From positions 437,279-501,278 of the forward strand of contig ONZQ02000012.1 of the NCBI GenBank assembly GCA_900312665.1: 64,000 nucleotides of DNA, read 5' to 3'. Each line of letters starts with the position of its first letter. Position 1 is the stretch's first letter. The notes beneath the pieces were generated by a model, which was given only the letters and a program-made list of their open reading frames with translations, searched no databases and was not told the DNA's origin. The DNA is from Cephalotrichum gorgonifer (lineage: Eukaryota > Ascomycota > Sordariomycetes > Microascales > Microascaceae). This document shows positions 25,401 through 36,391 of the stretch, piece by piece. The position numbers and the translations under genes were made by a program.

Positions 25401-27317
25401 GTCGTCGTCTTCTTCCTGCTTTGCAGGAGCTGTGCTGGTGGCCGCTTGATCTGACTTGCTGCCCTCAGTATCGCCTGTCGTTGACTGGACCGATGTAGAG
25501 ACAGGCTGCGTAGAGGCGGGCTGCGTTGACGTGAGCTGTGTTGCCACGGATGAAGAGACTTCCGAGCTAGCTTTCCCATCTTCAGTGGCCGAAGAAACGG
25601 CAGAAGAAGAAGACTGTGACGTGGAGGTAGGTTGCGTTGACACAGACGAAGAACCTTCCGAGGTGGCTGCCCCATCTTCAGTACTCGAAGAAACGGCTGT
25701 GGAAGACGACTCCGACTGGTCAGTCGTCGAGGCAGGTTGCGTTAACGTGAGCTGCGTGGACAAGGACGAAGATTCTTCCGAGCTGACTTCCACATCTTCA
25801 GTCGTCGGAGAAAGAGCTGCGGAAGACGAGTCCGAAGTGGAGGCAGGCTGGGTTGACACAGGCGAAGAACCTTCCGAGTTAGATTCTCCAGTTCCAGCGG
25901 TCGAAGGAACGGCTGCGGAAGACGACTCGGAGTTGCCAGAAGTGGAGGCGGACTGCGTGCTCGATCCCACCGTGGTCGTGTGCGCCGACTGTTTCTGGTC
26001 CTCGGACGTCGAGGTATGTCCGCCTGGCGAGGAAGACGACTCCACGTCCTCAGACTTCTCGCTCGACTGAGCGACAGGAGCGGAAGAATAGTTCGACGCA
26101 GAAGGAGATTCCGACTGGCCTGACGCAGGCGAAGAGGTCAGGATCGACGATGATTGTTGGCCCACAGAAGTTGATGTTTGCCGAGTCGAAGAGGTAAATG
26201 TCGGCGTATCCTGGGGCTTCTCGTTCGAGTTGGCGACGGGAGCAGGAGACGTCGACGCGGAGGGAGGCTCCGATTGCGCTGAGGTAGCCGCAGAGTCCGA
26301 GTCCGATGATGACTTCTGGTCCGCAGGGGTGGAGGCTTGTCCGGCCGGCGAGGTAGAGGATTGCGCATCCTCGGGCTTAGTGCTCGATTCGGCTGCGGGG
26401 ACGGTAGACTCCGGTTTCTGGCCGCCCGCGCTTGGCTTGGAAGCCGAAGCTTGAGGAGCCTGGTTGACTGGCGAGCTTGAGCCAGGCGGAGCGGTTGGCG
26501 TTTCCTGTGGAGTTGAGTCCGAGCCTGGCTCGGCAACGGGTCCTCCAACGACCTGAGAGCTGCTCGGGCTCTCAATTGGAGCCCCCGGCGGCACCTTAGA
26601 GGTTTGAACAGGCTGCAGACTAGAACTAGGCGGCACCTGGGGAGCTTGCGATCCCGGCTGAGTATCGGGCTCGCCGGCGACCTGCGAGCTGTTCGGGCTT
26701 TCTACTGGGGCCTGCGATGGCGCCTTGGAGCTCGGGGAAACCCGGGGGGTTGAAACAGGCGGGATCGGGTGGGGCTCTGAGTCCGAGTCAGGAACCGGGA
26801 GCTGAGGTGGAGCGACGACCGTAGTGGAACCACCCTCAACAGGCGGACCAGTTGCTACAGGAGCGTTCTCCTCGGTTGAAGACTCGTCCACCTCGCCGCA
26901 TCCGCAGCGAGGTTGCGTTGTGAGACCTGCCACGTCCGAGTCCACAATAGTGACATCTTCAGTAACTACCTTAACTACCGTTGTCGTACGAATGACAGGT
27001 TGGACGGTGGTCTGGGGCCGCTGGTAGTGGACGAAAGATTGGTCAGTGCTTTGGGGGCGCTGGTAGTGAACGAAGCCTGTATCCGAGGTCGACTCGGCTA
27101 CCGGCGGGGGAGGAGCGCGACGGTCTTTAAGAGTAATTTGTTAGTCAACTAAGCTCTGAAACTTGAAAGGGAGGTGTATGGCTTGAGGGTGTTGTTCAAA
27201 CTTACCGTTGTCATTGTCCAGGTTTGGGGTGACAGCTTGACCGAAGGATACGAACGCGAGAAGTAAGAGTAGGAGGACACCCAAGAGCGTGCCTCCACGA
27301 GGCGTGCCTGCAGCCAT
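22423..27317 (-). CDS. giant secreted mucin-like protein with Trp-Pro micro-exon tract
   Basis: The spliced protein is 1477 aa. The seven exons on the minus strand are 27317-27206, 27124-25163, 25096-25079 (18 nt), 24998-24978 (21 nt), 24881-24825 (57 nt), 24769-22563 and 22479-22423, all phase-consistent. Order of parts: signal peptide (about 1-28, with a run of Leu); duplicated FVHYQRPQ; a Ser/Thr/Pro/Glu-rich mucin-like region of about 550 aa; a charged EEKKKD repeat; a WPK/WPG tract of about 50 aa; a Cys/Thr-rich module of about 110 aa; a globular part of about 300 aa (from NNPYLLRWDSLS to the EKKWC motif) of no family I recognise; a QEQEQE stretch; and a Cys-rich C-terminal module ending HRRLKCSWDCDHN. 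It has the layout of an extracellular wall or surface protein; role unknown. Confidence 0.8.
25204..25425 (-). repeat. coding repeat EEKKKD (Lys/Glu/Asp-rich)
   Basis: About eight copies of a 21-nt unit (TCCTCCTCATCCTTTTTCTTC type on the plus strand) encode DEEEKKK/DDEEKKK, followed by a run of glutamates. It forms a highly charged, probably rod-like or disordered segment next to the Trp-Pro tract. Such repeats change copy number easily. Confidence 0.85.
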
Positions 27318-29304
27318 GGTGCAGGCACTCAGAATGATAATCGAAGAGTGTGTATCAGAGTTGAAGGAAAGGTATGATGGATGCGATGATGAGGATTGAA
27401 TAGAGGCTTGACTTCCCGGCTTGGGTTGTGTGAAGAACTTCCAAAGTCGGAGTTGTGTTCTTGATGGTAGGAGGGAAAGAAGGTGAGAGGAGAGAGGGTG
27501 AGGGAGTTCGCTGTTAAATAGACCTTCGCGCGGAAGGAACAGAGGGTACTGATCGGTGCGTCCAACTGGGGCAAGATCGGTGCCCCAGCACACCATCATA
27601 TTCACTTTCCGACCTCTCTGCCGAAATCCTTTACCACCTTGGCCTGCTCCAGCAATGAGTGACCACCTGCTACTAGGAAACTCGAGCAGAAAATGAAGTA
27701 CCGACGCACCAGGAGCCTGTCCCATTCACTTTCCAAATTTCCACTTTGGGGAATACCTTTGCTGTCTTGACAGGTTCCAGTAAGGAGTGACCACTAGGTC
27801 ACACCGAACGCTGGCAGAACCCGAAGTACCACTGCTTCTCATCTCCAGCACAAGGTCGTTCTTACCAAGTTCCAGTAGAAAATAGTACACCGTAGATCTC
27901 CCCATGACACCAGTAACAATAACAAAGTACTGGCTCAGAAAGGCATTGGAACAGGTAGGGTGACTACAAAGTGCGGTACAGAAACAGGTGGATTCCAAAG
28001 AATTGGCTGGGGCGGCATGAAAGAAAACAGCACGTCACACCTCCCTCCATGTGGTTTCTGAGCACCAACCTGCTCCACTTTCATTCACCACAGATATCTT
28101 GCTTGAAGAGTGATACCGCTTAGGATATGACCCAAATCGATCCCTGAATGGAATCTGTTCGCATTAGCCGTAGCACAGGGAGAATAAGATAAACAACCTA
28201 CCAAACCTCTGCAGATACTTTCATGGATAGCCCAGTTCTTATACATTGCTAGAAGATTATTTGTAGCTACAGGTTTAGATCAAACCACATATTGTTTCTT
28301 ACCCTAATAGGCGGCTTCCAAGAATATCCTGTGCTCAAGACCTGGCATCATGTTCCCACCATGGTGGTGTGGACAAACCCCTTCCCCACCATGGCCTCTG
28401 CATCATCAAGACCTAGTCCATATTTCCAAGATTAATTAAACAAACTCATGAGAGAAAACTCCCGTGACCCTAAAACCCGTAATTCTCAACCGCGAAGGTC
28501 CATTGGCTAATAGTGGTGTTCATGCTGCTTTCTGGCGGCCATACGCACTGCGGAAGACAGTCTTTTGCCTCACGATACCGCGGTGCCTCCCACATGCAAA
28601 TTCACAAGGTAAGTGAAGTGGAATGACTTATAGAGTCCCTTTTAGGTGTAAAATTGTAATTTATCTACGAGAGGCTGCTCGTAAATACTATCCTAAGTTG
28701 GTGACGGATAATTACGAGGCGCACACCCATTGTCTGGCATGTCGTTGAAAATGGGACTGGTTATTACTAATTACCACCCACCTGTCAAGTCTCATGTAGA
28801 TAGAGAGAGGCAGCACCATCCCACGCAAGTACGCAGATCTGGCGAGCAATTTCACAGGGATTACACACAATTAATGGTAGTAATAACTCGGAGGACTCGC
28901 AATTCCTATATCTATTTTGTAAGATATCTTTTGTTCCACCCCAGCAATGTAAGCTCTATGCCATTATCCTGAAGCCCGCCACCTCATACATACCCTTGAG
29001 GGTACCGTACAGTCCCAAGAGGCAAAACACTTTCCCCACTCATAAGAAGGCCTATCTATATATACCCACAAGGTAAGAGCCGGAGTCAAGTACAAGGTAT
29101 GACAAGGGCCCCATGTGTTTTTTCGATGATTCCACAACTCCATAAACCCGTATGTATAAACCCACCGGACTCCACGCCACAAGTCCACCTCGCGTCCGCA
29201 GCGCCCATTCAGGTATCAATCATACGCGCTCCCATAACCGCTAATTACATGCTACTTCTGTTCCCGCCACCTTGTCCCCCCTCCTCCTTTCCCAAACGCC
29301 CCAT
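27318..29304. other. intergenic region with decayed tandem repeat
   Basis: This is the promoter side of the giant secreted-protein gene (left) and the 3' flank of the ubp2 gene (right). It includes the degenerate repeat at 27600-27900 and AT-rich stretches from about 28200 to 28950. No gene was recognised. Confidence 0.5.
27600..27900. repeat. degenerate tandem duplication, period about 125 bp
   Basis: ATTCACTTTCC at 27600 and 27724, TCCAGxAAxGAGTGACCAC ending at 27666 and 27794, and GCAGAAxxxGAAGTACC after each, occur in the same order at an offset of 124-131 bp. A third, weaker copy (TTCCAGTA, AGTACACC) follows near 27870. The array starts 283 bp upstream of the secreted-protein start codon. 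Confidence 0.5.
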
Positions 29305-32300
29305 CTACAAGTCCAAGACCAAATCCGGAACCTCCCTCTTCGGCACTCTCACGTACCCGGCCCTATCCTCCGCCCTAACATAACACAGGAAGTAGGGGTC
29401 CCCGCTGGAATTCAGGTTATCCAGCAGCTTCCTCGTGTCCCTCTCCTCGCTGACAACCGTGTCATTGTACTTCCGCCAGATCCCCTCCTCGAAGTCGCGG
29501 ATCCACACCCAGTAGTGCCCGCCCCTCCCACTCCCGCTGTGGCAGACCACGGCGTGGAGGGCGTAGTTGTGGTTCGACATCCCCACGAAGAGGCCCTCGA
29601 TCTTGGCGTTAACAGTGTTGAGGTCTTCCTGGAGCTGCTGACGGATTTCTCTCGTACGACTCGGTGGAGAGAGTGACGGAAGGGGTCGTGTCGTCGGCGA
29701 CGAGGCATCCACAGCATCGAGGAAGTCGAAGCGAGGGATGCCCTCCTCGTCCACGACGTCTTCTGTGTATCCGTCCCTTTCGAGCGCGTACTTCCCGTAT
29801 TTCGCAAACTGCTCGTCGCTCCCAGCGGTGCTGTCGATCATCACGAACTGCCTATCGTCGGTGTTGTGCTGGCCTTCTTGTGTGTTGGTGGACGGGAGAG
29901 GGGTGCTATCCATGCTAGAAAGCAGGTTCTCCTGCTCCGTGAGCTCCGCGCGGCGCTTCTTCAGCGCCCAGCTCGTCTCGCGCAGGTACATAAGGTCGGA
30001 GCCCTCAGGGGCATCCATGTATCGGTCGAGCTGCAGGTACTCATCGATGACCACTGGGTTAGGGTTTTTGGTACCGTCTCCCTTTGTCCGCTGCACAAGG
30101 ACATGAAGGATGGGAGGTAAGGACTCGACAGCAGAGTATCGCGAGATCGTAGTGCCTTCGATTTCCTCCTTATCAAAATTATTGTCGAGGGCTTGGTAGA
30201 GCGTGCATGGCCCATCAGGCGCCGGGTAGGCGGTAAGATTCCTAAAGAACTCGGCTGTTCGTGTGTCTTGGCGCTGGGGCGACTCCCCCGTCGTGAAACT
30301 AACCGTGTGCATGATCACTCTGAAGAAAAATGTCTGCAGAATGACTTCCGTCTGGATATCACCTTCTGTGGATGTTGGCTTGATGGATGCCTGCATAAGA
30401 CCCATCACGCGGCCCATCATCTCATCCACATCCTGCTGGCTCATCGTAAGTTCGTGCTTGATTTTGAGCGTCTGAAGGAGAGATTCCGCATCGGTCTCAG
30501 GCCTCTCGGCGAGATCCTCATCCGAGGCAGCAGTTTCGCCATCTGTCATTTCAACGTCCTCGTTCAAAGCTGGGGCGGCATCCGTCGAGTGAACCATATC
30601 TACGTCCTCTTCTTGGGCAAAACCAGCGGTATCCCCGGTAGCATCAACGGAATCTAGCTTCCAATCGTCCATCTTGTAGGATCTATCGGAAGCAGCATCG
30701 CCCATCAGGGTTGGTGAGCTGGCATAGCTCTGAGACCCGGAATCGCCCGAGACCGACGCGGCTGCATCGGTCGGCCCGTCTACCGAAGGCCGGAGTCGTA
30801 GTATAGGTGTCGGACGCGCGGGGAGTGGCGGTGGAGAGCCCTGGGGCGCTTGAACGGCTGTGGTGCTAGCTGGAAGAGGGAACATCCCGAGGTTGACTTC
30901 GGGATTTGTCTCCTCCTTCGACAGACGGAGCAGTTGCTCGCTCGACAAGAGGACGGCGTTCGCAAGTGCTTGACTAGGGGCACAAGGACCACGGGGTGCC
31001 GTTGTCATGTGGTGAAACAAGGCGTTGAGTGCCTCGCCAGTAACTATAAGACAACAGTCAGCGTGAGGACAGATCGGAGAAGAAGGGTACTAGGCTGAGA
31101 AACTAACAGTGCTGGCCAATGACCAAGTCGACAGCCTGAACCTTGGATTTGCTTCCCCCGATGCGTCGCTTATCCATATCCACGGAATCGAGCCTGTTCT
31201 CGGCGTACGTCTCCACCAACGTGCGAATGGGCTGGACAGTATACAGGTATTGAAGGATACTGTTGAGGTAGCACGTGTTTCCGATGTTTTCGAGCCCTAC
31301 CGGGTTGGTAACTGGGCCTCGCTCAAGCATCTCCGCGTGGTGAAGGAGTGGGCGGGATTCCCGATGCCTGGCCACCGACCGCAGGGCATTTGCCACAATC
31401 GCAGGCTTTGCTCGTTTCGCCTAGACACTGTATTAGTCGTTTGTGCCATATCTGAGTCAACCAGCAAGCTACTCACTCTCTCCTCTGCATTCAGGGCCAG
31501 CTGCTTGGGGCTGTCGTTAGAACGAGCCCCCAAAACATCGTACGCGAGATCGACCGGCATTGGCATTTGCACCGGGAGCCACTCAGTCAGGCCTGTTAAC
31601 CTCTTGCTCCCCCTAGACTTAGCATACACAGGGAGTATTTCGAAAACGAGGTCGATCGATTCGGGGCCGTCGCGAAGCTTCTTGCGCACCGCAGCTATAA
31701 CCTCGTCATCCGTGCGACGAATGTTGCCCGGGGCTAGTCCCCACGTTTCGTTAAACATGTCGTCCGTATCTTCGCCCACAACACCCTTGACTCGCCGCAG
31801 GAACTCTGAATTTTGGCCTAGTTGCCCCGAAGTATCTCGGGCTACGCTATATAGCGAGTCCTCGAAGGTTGCTTTGAGGTCGGGAAGGAACTTTGATAGC
31901 CGTGCGCAGGCATTCTCAACCAACTTGGACTGGAAGTCGGGCATGACGCCCAGGAATCGGAGGTGATACGTGAGGCTCCCGTTCGTGGAGACATTTGGAT
32001 AAGGATAACAGTCGAGCGTTTGTTGGAACTCTCTCTTCGCTAGACTCTTCCCAACCTCCTCCAGGTTGGGGGTCGCAGTGCGGTCGCGGCTGCAGAAGCG
32101 CAAACGCTCTCCATGAAGCCTGACTTCCAGTGCAACGTCTTCGAAGAAGGCGCGCCTGCTTCCAAGTTCCGTTACTCCCTTGGATGCGTCAGGAAGTGAT
32201 TGGAGGAAGAAATGCTCTTCATCACTGCCTTCGCCTTTGGTGAATTCCTTGTACTCAAGGAAGCGGAAAAGATCATAGAAAGGGGGTCCCATGATTGCTT

Positions 32301-33286
32301 CGAATCGCTTATTACGCTTGGACAGACTTCTCGGCTCCCTCCCTTGATCCGCCGCCTCCAAGAGATCTTTCAGGTATGTCATCAACTGCGGTAGGCCTAG
32401 TGTATGCCACTCATTCGGCCCAATATTGAATCGGTCGGGGTGGGTAGTCTGCAAGGCTTCTAGACGTGACTTGATTCGATCTTCATCCGTGAGCATCTTT
32501 ACCCACTTGGCATCCAACCGCGGCGGTGACACAGCAACCTCGACCCGAAGACCGCATTCATCGGAAATGCAGGCGTACGTGGCACGGACCGCAGGCGGAT
32601 TGTATTTTGCGTTGTCGTCATCGTCACCTTCCGTGTTCCCACTAGGACCAGAGGAAAGAAGATACAGCTGATGCGGCCCATTGACGCCGTCGGCATTGGC
32701 AACCCCCCCCAGCGGGGCCCGTAACTTGCACTGGGCGTGTCCCTTGCTGACTGGTACCCGTAGGCTTATGTGGTAGAGGCAATGTAAGCAAACAGCCGAC
32801 ACTGTCTTGGTACCATCCTCGGATACCCCAGTCTGAGAAGGCGAAAGTATCATGGTGTGGGTTGTTGGGGGAACGGAGGGCATCACCCGGTTGGTGAGGA
32901 TGCTGCGGATTGGATCTCCGTCATACTCGCTAGCGAAGGTAGAGTCGGAGGCCTTGATCGCCATGAATTCCTTCCACTCCCAGAGATTGTGGTCGAAGAG
33001 ATCGTGTATGAAAAGCGGAGTGGTCCTCACTGTTCAGACCAAGCACGAATACCGTCAGCGGACAAGTCCGAGGTGCAGTGCATGAGAAGATGGATGTAAA
33101 CTTACCGTACGGACGAGAGAAGAACCCCCTGGGGGTTTCGAACCCCCAGGGCGTCTCGTTGATTTCATCTTGGCCACCCGGGGGCGCGTCAACCAAGCTC
33201 CGTATCGACATGATGTCGTTGGGATAGGCTGGCCCGCCGTAGCGGGGGTCGTGTCGCTCGAAGTTTATACGTGTCCGACAAGGCAT
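29305..33286 (-). CDS. ubp2: ubiquitin carboxyl-terminal hydrolase, Ubp2 type
   Basis: The protein is 1261 aa. Exons on the minus strand are 33286-33106, 33029-31477, 31420-31108 and 31043-29305, with introns of 76, 56 and 64 nt. It is a cysteine deubiquitinase; yeast Ubp2 trims Lys63-linked chains in the Rsp5 pathway and in endosomal sorting. The Cys box GLENIGNTCYLNS is at about residues 620-632 with catalytic Cys628. The His box (CHSGSGRGGHYWVW) is near residue 1190, followed by a conserved KYNDTVVSEE. The N-terminal half has the extended arrangement of the Ubp2 family (DPRY near the start, a CxxC pair, HTLGLPQLMTYLKDLL). The insert between the Cys and His boxes is Ser/Asp/Glu-rich and probably disordered. 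The ATG at 33286 is the first in-frame start joined by a good intron; family identity is firm. Confidence 0.9.
33127..33151. repeat. perfect 11-bp hairpin within ubp2 exon 1
   Basis: CCCTGGGGGTT (33127-33137) is followed by a 3-nt loop and its exact reverse complement (33141-33151). It encodes PWGFETPRG about 45 codons into ubp2. A stem of this strength near the start codon may slow ribosomes; this is untested. Confidence 0.55.
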
Positions 33287-34450
33287 GAAACCAAGCTCGG
33301 TAGTTGGCGAGAGAAGCTAGCTCGAGATGGGAAGAGGGTCGACGGCGTTGCCACAAGCAGAGGAGTGATGGAGGGACGTGTAGACTGCGAGACGGCCACT
33401 GCAGACAAGGTCATGGACGAGGGTTGAGATGGCAAATGTCGTCAATGGAGTTCGTAGAGTCGTCAGGTCGTGAAGGATCTTTGACAAAGGCGCGCGGGTA
33501 TCATGGGCGTAGAGTCCGCCTGGTTCTTGTAAACGCCAGTTCGCTGTCAAGAGCTTGGGGGATCTCGAGGATGTCGGACGGTCGGTGTACTTTCCACGTG
33601 GTATCACCGGAGGGGCAAAATCTCGGTCGCGCGAGGAAATCGAGTAAGGCAGGTCGAAGATGAATCCGCGACGAATCCACACACCAAGGTCGGAGGAAGG
33701 CCCGTCCGTCTGCTCGAGTTGGACAAGGAAGGTGGAAGCGGACGAAGGCAATACGGAACAACCACAGAAGAAAGAAAGTGGGGCGCTTTGGGGGTCGGTA
33801 TGTAAGATCAAATGCGGGTTAAGGACGGACAGCTCTCGAAGGAAAAAAGGGTACAGCTAGACACAGTTCCGGACAGCACACTAAGTTCGGGCAGCGGGAG
33901 TATTTCAGTACAAATATCGTGAGGCAAAGTAAAAAAGCAGCGTGGCAAGCTTGGTTTATCAGCAAGCAGTACGCAATCGAGCTCGTGACGCCAGTACATC
34001 CATCGCCGTACGGGATGCCAGGAAATGATGCCGGCCTGGAAGGAGGCCACTGGTGGCGGAACGGCAGGGACTGATGCTGACGTATCCTCCTTCGTCGAGT
34101 GTCCACGCAATGCTCGTTCGTTCTAAAGAGTCGGGTGGTGGTGAGAACAGGCCGTGGGTGTTGCGCGTGTACGGCTAGTTCCGGTGGTGGACCCAGACCG
34201 GAAGTAGAAGCCTAAACCCATGTGCCTGTACCCGCTGAAAAATTCCATGACGTCGCGGGGGAGTCAGATCACGTGTATAGTCATGTGCCGGCCCAGACCT
34301 TGCAAACACACGGGCCAGTTCCAATGGGAAGAACCGACCAATCCGGTTTTTCCGTATTCTAAAAGCTCTCCCCAATTCCCCAAGCTTGCCTCTGTCTGCG
34401 AAGGTCGTTTCCCACCCCAATCGCGACCCCCTCCCCCCCCCACCATTAGT
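33287..34450. other. divergent promoter between ubp2 and the complex I gene
   Basis: This 1.16-kb region separates two outward-pointing housekeeping genes. The CT-rich tract with a C8 run at about 34420-34442 lies directly before the complex I start codon. No RNA gene or further ORF was recognised. Confidence 0.5.
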
Positions 34451-35290
34451 ATGGCGTCCAACACTACCGTGGAGGCTCCCTACCAGGCGAAGGATGCGCT
34501 GAAGGAGGGCCTCAAGTGCGGCGCCCTCGGCGCCGGGTCCGGCCTCTTCTTCGCGGCCATGCGCACTTCCCTCTCCCACAAGAACCTCGGCCTGCTGGGC
34601 GTGTTCAAGTTCGGCCAAACGATCGGTATCACCAGTAAGTATCGACACGAAAGGATTGGGAAAGTTGCTGGGCCTTCCTGAATACGCACCGGTTTCTTCA
34701 ATTGGCGTCCGCTGACCACGTTCGCCTAGCCCTTGCTCTCGGTGCACTTGGATTCACGCACGCCGCGGCCGCGAACATTCGCGAGAAGGATGACGCCTGG
34801 AACGCGGCGATAGCCGGAGGTGTTGGAGGATCCATCGCCGGACTAGTGTGTACGTTTTGTTTTCCCTCCCCGAAATCCCTCAATTCTGACCCCCGCTCAC
34901 CCGTCTTCTCTAGCCCACCAAATGCCCAAGGTCGTCGGTGCCGGCGCGGGCCTGGCCATCGTCCTCGGCGTTTTCGAATACACCGGCGGTCGATTCGACG
35001 GATACCTGAACAGGCGGGAGGAGGATGCCTTCGATAGGAGGCAGAGGATGTTGACCCAGAGGCGGCGTCCCCTCGAGGAGACGATTGCGGATGTTGGAGA
35101 GGGCAGGGGTAAGTCCGAGATCCCCACTGCATCCCATCCAGGGTTGTTTGAGATTCCGATATGAGCTCTGACTAACGCGTTCGTGTGTGTACTAGGCATC
35201 TGTCCTCCCGGATACGAGGAGAGGCGGCGGGAAAGGATCAAGGAGAAGTACGGCTGGGATATCAACCCAGTCTCGGCGAAGGCCGATTGA
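34451..35290 (+). CDS. NADH:ubiquinone oxidoreductase accessory subunit, NDUFA11/B14.7 type (fungal 21.3 kDa subunit)
   Basis: The protein is 197 aa. Exons are 34451-34634, 34730-34849, 34914-35108 and 35196-35290; introns are 95, 64 and 87 nt. It is an accessory membrane-arm subunit of mitochondrial complex I from the Tim17/Tim22/Tim23-like superfamily. The sequence starts MASNTTVEAPYQAKDALKEG and shows Gly/Ala-rich membrane segments (CGALGAGSGLFFAAM, TLALGALGFTHAAAANI, AAIAGGVGGSIAGLV, AGAGLAIVLGVFEYTGG). It ends in a charged matrix or intermembrane tail with CPPGYEERRRERIKEKYGWDI. The length fits the fungal 21.3 kDa subunit. The snoRNA-containing introns begin only 163 nt after the stop codon, so the two may share a transcript. 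Confidence 0.9.
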
Positions 35291-35508
35291 TATCCAACCT
35301 GCCGCCTTCGCCCTCTGTTGTAAATACTAGAGAACCGGGGCTCTCTTATGCACTTTTTCGATGATTGGAGTTTTGCTTTGTATTGTCAGCCTTCCTTTTT
35401 ATCTCCTTTTTCCCCCGCCGTGATATGGCGGCATGGGACTCAGTGTCTCCAAGGTATGTTGAATCTCCTCCTCTTCTTCCTCACCCACGTTCCATCGCCA
35501 CTACCAAC

Positions 35509-35590
35509 ATGATGAAAACCCGAGGCTGTTTATGAATTTGCTATTGCAAATGTGTTTATAACTATACCATATCTACGTTGTTTTTCCTGA
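35509..35590 (+). ncRNA. box C/D snoRNA-like element, copy 1
   Basis: C box ATGATGA at 35509-35515 and D box CTGA at 35587-35590. The internal hairpin ATTTGC-TATT-GCAAAT precedes the strictly conserved block CTATACCATATCTACGTTG upstream of the D box. The D box lies 54 nt before the branch site and 70 nt before the 3' splice site. No convincing rRNA target was identified by eye. Confidence 0.6.
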
Positions 35591-35747
35591 TTCGTCTTCC
35601 ACCACTCATTCACTCTTGACGCTTCCCCTTCGCAATAACCGAAGCTAACTTGGATGATAGATAGTAGTAGACTTCGGCAGAATTTTCATGGAGTTCCTTG
35701 TCTCGAGGTAAATCGTCTCCTCCCCTTGTGCTTCCCCTATCCTCACT

Positions 35748-35830
35748 ATGATGAAAACCTGAGGCTGTTTATGAATTTGCCATTGGCAATTGTGTTTATA
35801 ACTATACCATATCTACGTTGTTTTTCCTGA
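35748..35830 (+). ncRNA. box C/D snoRNA-like element, copy 2
   Basis: C box ATGATGA at 35748-35754 and D box CTGA at 35827-35830. The internal stem is kept as TTTGCC-ATT-GGCAA, with changes on both sides relative to copy 1. The D box is 55 nt before the branch site and 74 nt before the acceptor. The block before the D box is identical to copy 1. Confidence 0.6.
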
Positions 35831-36005
35831 TCCGTCCCCCACGACATCGATCCGTTTTACCCCTCTCACTTTACTCTGACTGGAGCTAACTTGGATGACG
35901 GTAGTAAACCATGAAGGTAGTAGCCCTCTGCAGCTGTTTGGTGAAGTTTTGTGCCTCACAAGGTATGTCGCATTCCCTCTTTTATGCTCAATACCCCTTA
36001 TGATT

Positions 36006-36085
36006 ATGATGAAAATCCGAGGCTGTTTATGAATTTGCTGTTGCGAATGTGTTTATACTATACCATATCTACGTTGTTTTCCTGA
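36006..36085 (+). ncRNA. box C/D snoRNA-like element, copy 3
   Basis: C box ATGATGA at 36006-36012 and D box CTGA at 36082-36085. A terminal stem TATGA (35999-36003) with TCATA (36087-36091) brings the two boxes together. The internal stem ATTTGC-TGTT-GCGAAT is kept through one wobble pair. The D box is 52 nt before the branch site and 71 nt before the acceptor. Confidence 0.62.
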
Positions 36086-36391
36086 TTCATATTTACGACA
36101 TCATCATTTTTTTACTCGCGCTTCGTATGGACTGAAGCTAACTTGGACGATGGTAGATTTTGCAGCGGCTCGCATGAAGCACGGGCTTCTTCATTATCAA
36201 ACGTGGCCAAATATAGAAATTCCATCTAGTTTTACTACTACATGTATCTACCTAGACTACTCGTGTGTTTCCTTGCCTATGTTGTCCCGATTTGATTGCT
36301 CCGTGATAAAAAGTAGAACGCAGAGAGTAAATAAAGACCATCCATTCGCCGTCAAACGCCCCATTCCCCCAGATATACACCCCCCCAACCA

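Larger units (their letters stand above)
35300..36200 (+). ncRNA. spliced non-coding host transcript for three intronic box C/D snoRNAs
   Basis: Three consecutive introns are visible: 35454-35660 (GTATGT…ATAG), 35708-35904 (GTAAAT…GTAG) and 35963-36156 (GTATGT…GTAG). Each has the identical branch region AGCTAACTTGGA. The exons between them are only 47 and 58 nt and contain stop codons in the relevant frames, so the product appears non-coding. Each intron carries one copy of a conserved snoRNA-like sequence. The transcript may be independent or may be the 3' untranslated part of the complex I mRNA ending at 35290. Outer ends are approximate. Confidence 0.5.

Noticed and set aside
35300..36200. 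Reading the triplicated 35.5-36.1 kb block as a transposon-derived repeat
   Set aside because: Conservation is confined to the C/D-box elements and the branch site regions; sequence between them is diverged, there are no terminal repeats, and splice signals are arranged around each copy.
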